Source: Calcarisporiella thermophila CBS 279.70 (taxonomy: Eukaryota > Calcarisporiellomycota). Taken from it: a stretch of 64,000 bases of DNA. Every line of letters starts with the position of its first letter. The first letter of the stretch is position 1. Shown here piece by piece: positions 59,136-64,000 of this stretch. A program made the position numbers and the translations under genes. The notes below the pieces were generated by a model. That model was not told the origin of the DNA. It ran no database searches and saw only the letters and a list, made by a program, of their open reading frames with translations. The DNA lies in NCBI RefSeq assembly GCF_041956535.1, contig NW_027192229.1:42848-106847 (forward strand), written 5' to 3'.

Positions 59136-60366
59136 AATTGTGTGGGTGACCCTTCGGTGGATTTCAGAAAGGGAGAGGAGGGAAAGAGGGTGTGAAACCG
59201 AAGAGATAATAAAGGAGCAAGGGCAAAAGGAAGTCAAAAGAAAACGACTGATAGAAATGGATTGGTCAGCAGAATTTGCGGTCACATTCGCATCATTCAT
59301 CTCCCTTGCATAATATAAGCGGATATGCATTAGTCCATAAAAGAAAACGGCTCTTCACGCAACGGATGAAGCCATGGGAAGCGAGCTGGAAAGTCCCTAG
59401 TCCCTATGGCTGCTTATCGCGCGTGCTCGCACCTATATTCCCCTCCCAAGGCGCCCATGAGGATCGCGCGGAGGTTATAGAAAATTCCGGCAACAAGTTC
59501 CTTAATAACAACAGCCAAAAAAAGGTCCGACTCTGGCCAAATTATTAATTATAGGAGAGGCCGGGATCGGGTGGACAACCTTTGTCTCCTCTCCAGCAAG
59601 AGCTTGACCAGACTGAGATTGGCCGTTCATATCCATGGTGTGGCGTCATTTCTGCACACACGATGGAATAGGAACTGCGCCTCATCCATGCTTTGGGATT
59701 CTTGGTCGACTCAGATCCGGGATCCAGGGTATTAAGCAGAGTTTCGATCAAGAATGTTTAGGATGGGCTTCGAGAAAGAGGCGGAATACGGTTGGGTGGG
59801 CTCATATGAGTCAGTTCACTAGAGCAGGTAGAGAGGAATTCTAAAATACGGAAGCTTCCCATCTTGTTACGGACAGTAGCTCTTTCTCTGACCTATGTTT
59901 GGAGTAGAGCCGCTCTTGTTTTTCATTTGATGCGTGATCAACAGTATACGAAAATCGGGATGGAGGGATGCGACGGCCGTAAATCGCCTGCTGTCTTCTT
60001 GTTTGTATTTACACAAGTTCCTACCGCGCCCTCTCTCTACGCTCCATTCTGGCTGCGGCAGAGCGGGTAAACATATGTAAAATTCGTACGCTGCGCTGAG
60101 TTGGAAATAAAAAATAGAGCAGCCACGCAGTCCACTGTAGATTCTCGTACGCTCCCCCAGCATTTGCCTCCAAAACTCTCTTTCTCTCCCGGTCATTGTT
60201 CGATTTGATTTGCGGATCTCATCGACTCCTTACACTCCTTCCCTCCGGCTCCTCTCTTGATCACCCCCTCTTGATCACCACCTTGTTCCATTCCTTTCGA
60301 AGCTCTTGAATTGGCAGGCTCCAATTAAGTCAGTATACCATTTTATTTTATTTATTCCCCTTGAAG
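59136..60366. other. intergenic region, about 1.2 kb
   Basis: Divergent upstream region of the TCP11-like and C2H2 genes. Frames at 59276-59548, 59635-59844 and 59864-60196 have no family features. Confidence 0.5.
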
Positions 60367-60915
60367 ATGCCATCCGTCCAGACGATGTCGTATCCTCTCT
60401 CTGCTGTGCGAGAAGAACGCACCACCTCTTCCTGGCTAGACACTGTTCTTTCCGTGCCTCTCTCCCAAGAATCTGCCTCTTCGTCATCTCCCTCCCCATC
60501 TCCAAGCTCGGCGTTATCCGATGAAGGCTCCTGGTCCAATCTCCAAGTATTGGCGGAGGCCTCCAATCTTGCCGAGACAAAGCGCCGTCGCAATGCTAGC
60601 TCGTCTGTTAAAGCATCGCCCGCAACTTACAGACTACAGTTGAATCCCATCGGATCTTTCACCTCATCCTTGGAAAACTTACATCGCCCGCAAAATCCAC
60701 CATTATTTCTACTGGGTTCCAAAGTGGGCGGAGTGTGGCAAGATCTGCCAACCTGTGGGGTGTGCCAGAAGACTTTCAACCGAGTCTACGATCTGCATCG
60801 GCATATGAGGCGCCATGATGCGGGCAATGCGGGGGTGCGGTGTGAGACTTGTGGGAAACAGTTTACGCGAAGAGATGCCCTGCTTAGGCATCTGCGACGA
60901 AAAGCCCACAGCTAA
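60367..60915 (+). CDS. small C2H2 zinc-finger protein with two C-terminal fingers
   Basis: A single-exon frame of 182 residues. The N-terminal 110 residues are Ser/Pro-rich and probably disordered. Two fingers close the protein: CGVCQKTFNRVYDLHRHMRRH (C-x2-C-x12-H-x3-H) and CETCGKQFTRRDALLRHLRRKAH (C-x2-C-x12-H-x4-H), the last residues being at the very C-terminus. A pair of such fingers binds a short DNA site in fungal transcription factors. An R-R-R stretch before the fingers (ETKRRRNAS) may be a nuclear localisation signal. The target genes are unknown. Confidence 0.85.
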   Translation: MPSVQTMSYPLSAVREERTTSSWLDTVLSVPLSQESASSSSPSPSPSSALSDEGSWSNLQVLAEASNLAETKRRRNASSSVKASPATYRLQLNPIGSFTSSLENLHRPQNPPLFLLGSKVGGVWQDLPTCGVCQKTFNRVYDLHRHMRRHDAGNAGVRCETCGKQFTRRDALLRHLRRKAHS

Positions 60916-61514
60916 TGCCCATGTTAATATTATTTATATTTATCTTTGGTACTATTTCATCTGTTAGGATATATTTGCAGATTTGATTGGTTTAGCATAG
61001 TAATAATGATAATAAAAAACGTACAGATAGAGCTTGTAAGAGCAGCCCCGCATCGCACACTCAGCATCCTGTAAGCGTGCTCAAACTTTTCCCCCATGGA
61101 TGGTGATTCCGCAGTCCAGGGCATCCAAGCTTAAGGTTGCAGAAGAGAATTAAGACCAACGGGCTCTGTATCGCCAATATGGATAGCAGAAGATGGGGCG
61201 CACGCGCTCCAACTTCCATTCAATCACGGGATCAGGCGTCCGAGATGCTTGGCCTTGCCGGTCGCTTCTCTGCGGGGCTGGAGAGAGCCACGAAAGAGAG
61301 CGACAGGGATAAGGGTCGTGAGAGAACCACTGGCCAGATTATGCCAACCTTATATTCAAGCTCCGCGCAGGACGGTGGCGAGTTTTGCCTAAAGGGATTC
61401 CATTATGCCCGGATTTTCGGCCTATTATGTTTCACACTTTCCCTTTGCCTCAACCCGTGATTGCCTTCCCTTGTCCTCCAAGCGTTCTCTCTCTGCCTGG
61501 AACGCTTGAACATC
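60916..61514. other. intergenic region upstream of the sugar porter
   Basis: About 600 bases. Short frames at 61137-61460 overlap with no family support. Confidence 0.5.
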
Positions 61515-63459
61515 ATGGCCGGCTTCAAGCGCGATTCAGCCGCCAGAAAAAGCCACCGCTCCTGGTACATCTATTTCGTTGCCTCCCTTACCGCAGGTAG
61601 GCCTGAGTCACCATTCGACTCATCCCTTGGCGAAGTCTTCACCACGAAGTGCTAACTCCTTTATTCTAAGTGGGCGGATTTCTATTTGGATACGATGCTG
61701 GTATCATCAGTGGGGTCATGGTCATGGACTCTTTTAAAAACCGCTTTGGAATCACGAATGAAAACTTTAACGATACGTCCGGAAGTATCGCGGCCATTCT
61801 CCAACTCGGTGGATTTGCAGGATCTTTTGTACAGCATGCACTGGCGGATTATTTTGGAAGAAAGTTGGGCTATCTTTCGATTCCGCTCTTTATTCGATCG
61901 CGCTTGGATTAGTTAACCTGAAATGATTTCCACACTAGATGGACCATCATCGGCATGAGCGTCGTATTTTGCATAGGCGCGGTGATGCAAACCGTGGCAA
62001 GCTCGCTTCCATTGCTCTATGCCGGTCGGTGTATCGGTGGTTTCGGGCTGGCCATTGTTGCGCTGGCAGTGTCAATGTATAACGCGTAGGTTTCATTCAT
62101 TGTGACCCTTTGTGTGTATGACTGTTTATCCATGCATCACCTCAGAGAGGCTTCTCCTTCCGACATCCGCGGAGCCATCGTCGGTATTCAGGATTTCATG
62201 CTTGCCTTTGGTGCCGCTGCTTCCTATTGGACCAACTATGCTTGTGAGAGGGGATTTTCCTCCCAAGCCGATATTCAGTGGCGCCTCCCTCTGGGCATCC
62301 AGCTGGTGTTCTCCGTCATCCTGATTTTCGGCGTTATGATTCTCCCCAAATCACCGCGATGGCTTGCAATGAAAAATCGCAGAGAGGAAGCGGCCCGGTC
62401 GCTTGCAAAGCTGCGTGGGTTGCCGGTGGAGCACGAGGAGATTCAAGAGGAGCTTCGAGAAATCTATTATATTATTGAGTCAAGACCTTCCACCAGTTGG
62501 AAAACGGTGTTTGCCGGAGAAAACCTCCGGCGGCTGAGCGTGGGCCTTCCTCTGATCGTATTCCAGCAATTCACCGGCCAGAATGCCATTGCGTACTTCG
62601 CGCCCACCATGTTCAATCGCCTGGGCGTGCATGGGACCACCTCCGCTCTCCTCGCCACCGGGGTGGTGGGCCTGGTCAAATGGTGGACAAGTCTGGTGGG
62701 AGTATTTCTGGTGGATCGCGTGGGGCGGAGGCTCCTCCTCATGGCCGGAACCGCGGTTATGTGCATCTGCATGTTTTTTATCGGTGGCTACTCGGTCTTG
62801 TCTTCCGGCACGGGCTCTGAATTAAGTGCCGGGGGATATATCGCTGCCATTTGCGTCTATCTTTTCATGTTCGGATACAGCTCAAGCTGGGGCGTCCTTC
62901 ACTTTGTAATCGTAAGCTTCTATTTTTTATTTTCACAGGACACCTTTTAGTTTATCCTCTTTTGAGCCCTGACCCAATCATCATTTCTTTTGTACCGCGT
63001 GTTTATCCCATAGCCTGCCGAAATATACACGCAGAACATTCGAGCCAAAGCAGAAACTCTCAGCGGTATGGTCGAATGGCCCTTACAGGCCGCCTCAATC
63101 AAGGTAAGGAGCCACCGTCGCATTGCGTGTTTCACCATCGCATCCCACTAACGAGTCACCTCTAGCTCTCTCCGATCATGCTCGCAATTCCTCACGGTGG
63201 AGCCTATTTTATTTTTGGTGGGTTACTCTTTTTGTTCTTCCTCTGGGCATTTTTCATGCTCCCCGAGACGAAGGGGCATTCGTTGGAGAATATGAATGAT
63301 GCGTTCGTTGGAAACCCTTTCACTCGATGGCGTCGTGCAAAGCCGAGGGAGAACCCGGCTGAGAAAGTGTTGGAATTGGGGCAGGAAGAGAAAGGCAGAG
63401 ATCGGCACATGAATATGACGGAGATAGCGGGTGAACCCAAAGTGGAAAACGAGGATTAA
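61515..63459 (+). CDS. MFS sugar porter (hexose transporter family)
   Basis: Six exons: 61515-61596, 61671-61863, 61939-62085, 62146-62911, 63014-63103, 63166-63459; 523 residues. The family signatures are in order: GGFLFGYDAGIISG in segment 1, DYFGRK joined by splicing to WTIIG, GRCIGGFGLAI, PKSPRWL after segment 6, QQFTGQNAIAYFAP in segment 7, FLVDRVGRR, PAEIYTQNIRAK and LPETKGHSLEN after segment 12. Twelve membrane segments are expected, with both ends cytosolic, in the plasma membrane. The QQFTGQNAI strip contains the glutamine pair that contacts hexose in known porters. The second intron has a weak donor (GTTGGG), but only this join restores GRKWTIIG. The specific sugar is not predictable. 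Confidence 0.93.
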
Positions 63460-64000
63460 TTATTCGGATACTTGGTCTTTTAATATGGCCTTCTTAGGTG
63501 TTGAAATAGCTTATCTCGCTTTATCCTGTACAATGCCACTGTACTTCATTCATCCTATTTATTTTCCGCTAACACACTACGTCTATAGTCTCGAATTCTC
63601 TATGTACATGAAATTTCCTCTGCAATTTTTCTTGTAATTGTATTATTAGGATAAAATGAATACTACATTTCGAATCCGTTCATTGCCAAGGGCTTTACTC
63701 TGATCCGACTTTTGAGGGTAATATCATCATGCTCTTGGTCGTCCATTACAATTGGAACCCTTGTCTTTTATATGTTCCGGATTATTAGTAAGTAAAAAAG
63801 GTTTTTTTTTTGTGATTACAGGATCTTTATTGAAAAGTATCCTTTTAAGTAATAAAATAACTAGACAGTTCTCCGAAATAAGGAATACATGTATGTAATG
63901 GTAGAGCATGTGAATACCATCCTAGTAAGTAAGTAAAAAAGGGCTCTAGGAAAATTTACTAGAAAAAAGGATGGTATTATAGTTCCATTTATAGACAAGA
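63460..64000. other. 3' flank and right-edge spacer with small repeats
   Basis: No gene. AT-rich with GTAA-repeat motifs and an inverted repeat near the right edge (listed separately). Confidence 0.5.
63913..63978. repeat. inverted repeat, 11-bp arms
   Basis: AATACCATCCT at 63913-63923 is the reverse complement of AGGATGGTATT at 63968-63978, with 44 bases between. A GTAAGTAAAAAAGG-type string occurs inside it and again near 63788. It could be a hairpin or the end of a small non-autonomous element that continues past the window. Confidence 0.5.

Overview
The window is nuclear DNA of a fungus, most likely a non-Dikarya (early-diverging) one. Most genes carry several short introns of about 50 to 115 bases. 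The conserved set is typically eukaryotic and fungal: RPB1 with a heptad C-terminal tail, recyclin-1, KIN1 with a KA1 end, YOS1, TFB3, PP1, MTG1 and methionine aminopeptidase 1. A minor-spliceosome intron and prokaryote-type genes also fit an early-diverging lineage. Species cannot be named from the sequence alone. I found 27 protein-coding genes by joining open frames at splice sites that keep phase and restore family motifs. I found no convincing tRNA, rRNA, CRISPR array or autonomous transposon.

Layout. 1-18 kb is AT-rich with long gaps and accessory-type genes: a VOC protein cut by the left edge, an intronless HD phosphohydrolase, a 2-oxoglutarate/Fe(II) oxygenase, a DJ-1/Hsp31-type protein, an exostosin-type glycosyltransferase, an acetate-transporter relative, an unrecognised 700-residue protein whose C-terminal half resembles a TIM barrel, an intronless glycine-betaine-binding-like protein of bacterial type, and a Ser/Thr-rich secreted protein. 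19-34 kb holds core genes: RPB1, YOS1 (head to head with RPB1), RCY1, two tandem GNAT acetyltransferases and KIN1. 35-39 kb holds a large prokaryote-type N6-adenine DNA methyltransferase interrupted by five introns. 39-46 kb holds an LRRC40-like leucine-rich-repeat protein and two circularly permuted GTPase genes head to head (a divergent nucleolar Grn1/Nug1 relative and mitochondrial MTG1). 47-63.5 kb is visibly richer in G and C and more compact: a Prp19-like protein without WD40 repeats, TFB3, PP1, a triose-phosphate-translocator-type transporter, methionine aminopeptidase 1, a TCP11/SOK1 protein, a two-finger C2H2 protein and a sugar porter.

How genes relate. RPB1 and TFB3 act in the same process, since TFB3 is the assembly subunit of the TFIIH kinase that phosphorylates the RPB1 tail. 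YOS1 and RCY1 act in vesicle traffic, and the two permuted GTPases belong to ribosome assembly. The gene order otherwise shows no operon-like logic, as expected for a eukaryote.

Most notable: an AT-AC U12-type intron in MTG1 with near-textbook splice and branch sites; the intron-bearing bacterial-type DNA adenine methylase; the OpuAC-like solute-binding protein; the WD40-less Prp19; a Grn1 relative with an eroded G domain; and a GC-AG intron in one GNAT copy where its neighbour has GT-AG. All exon models are read by eye and untested against transcripts.
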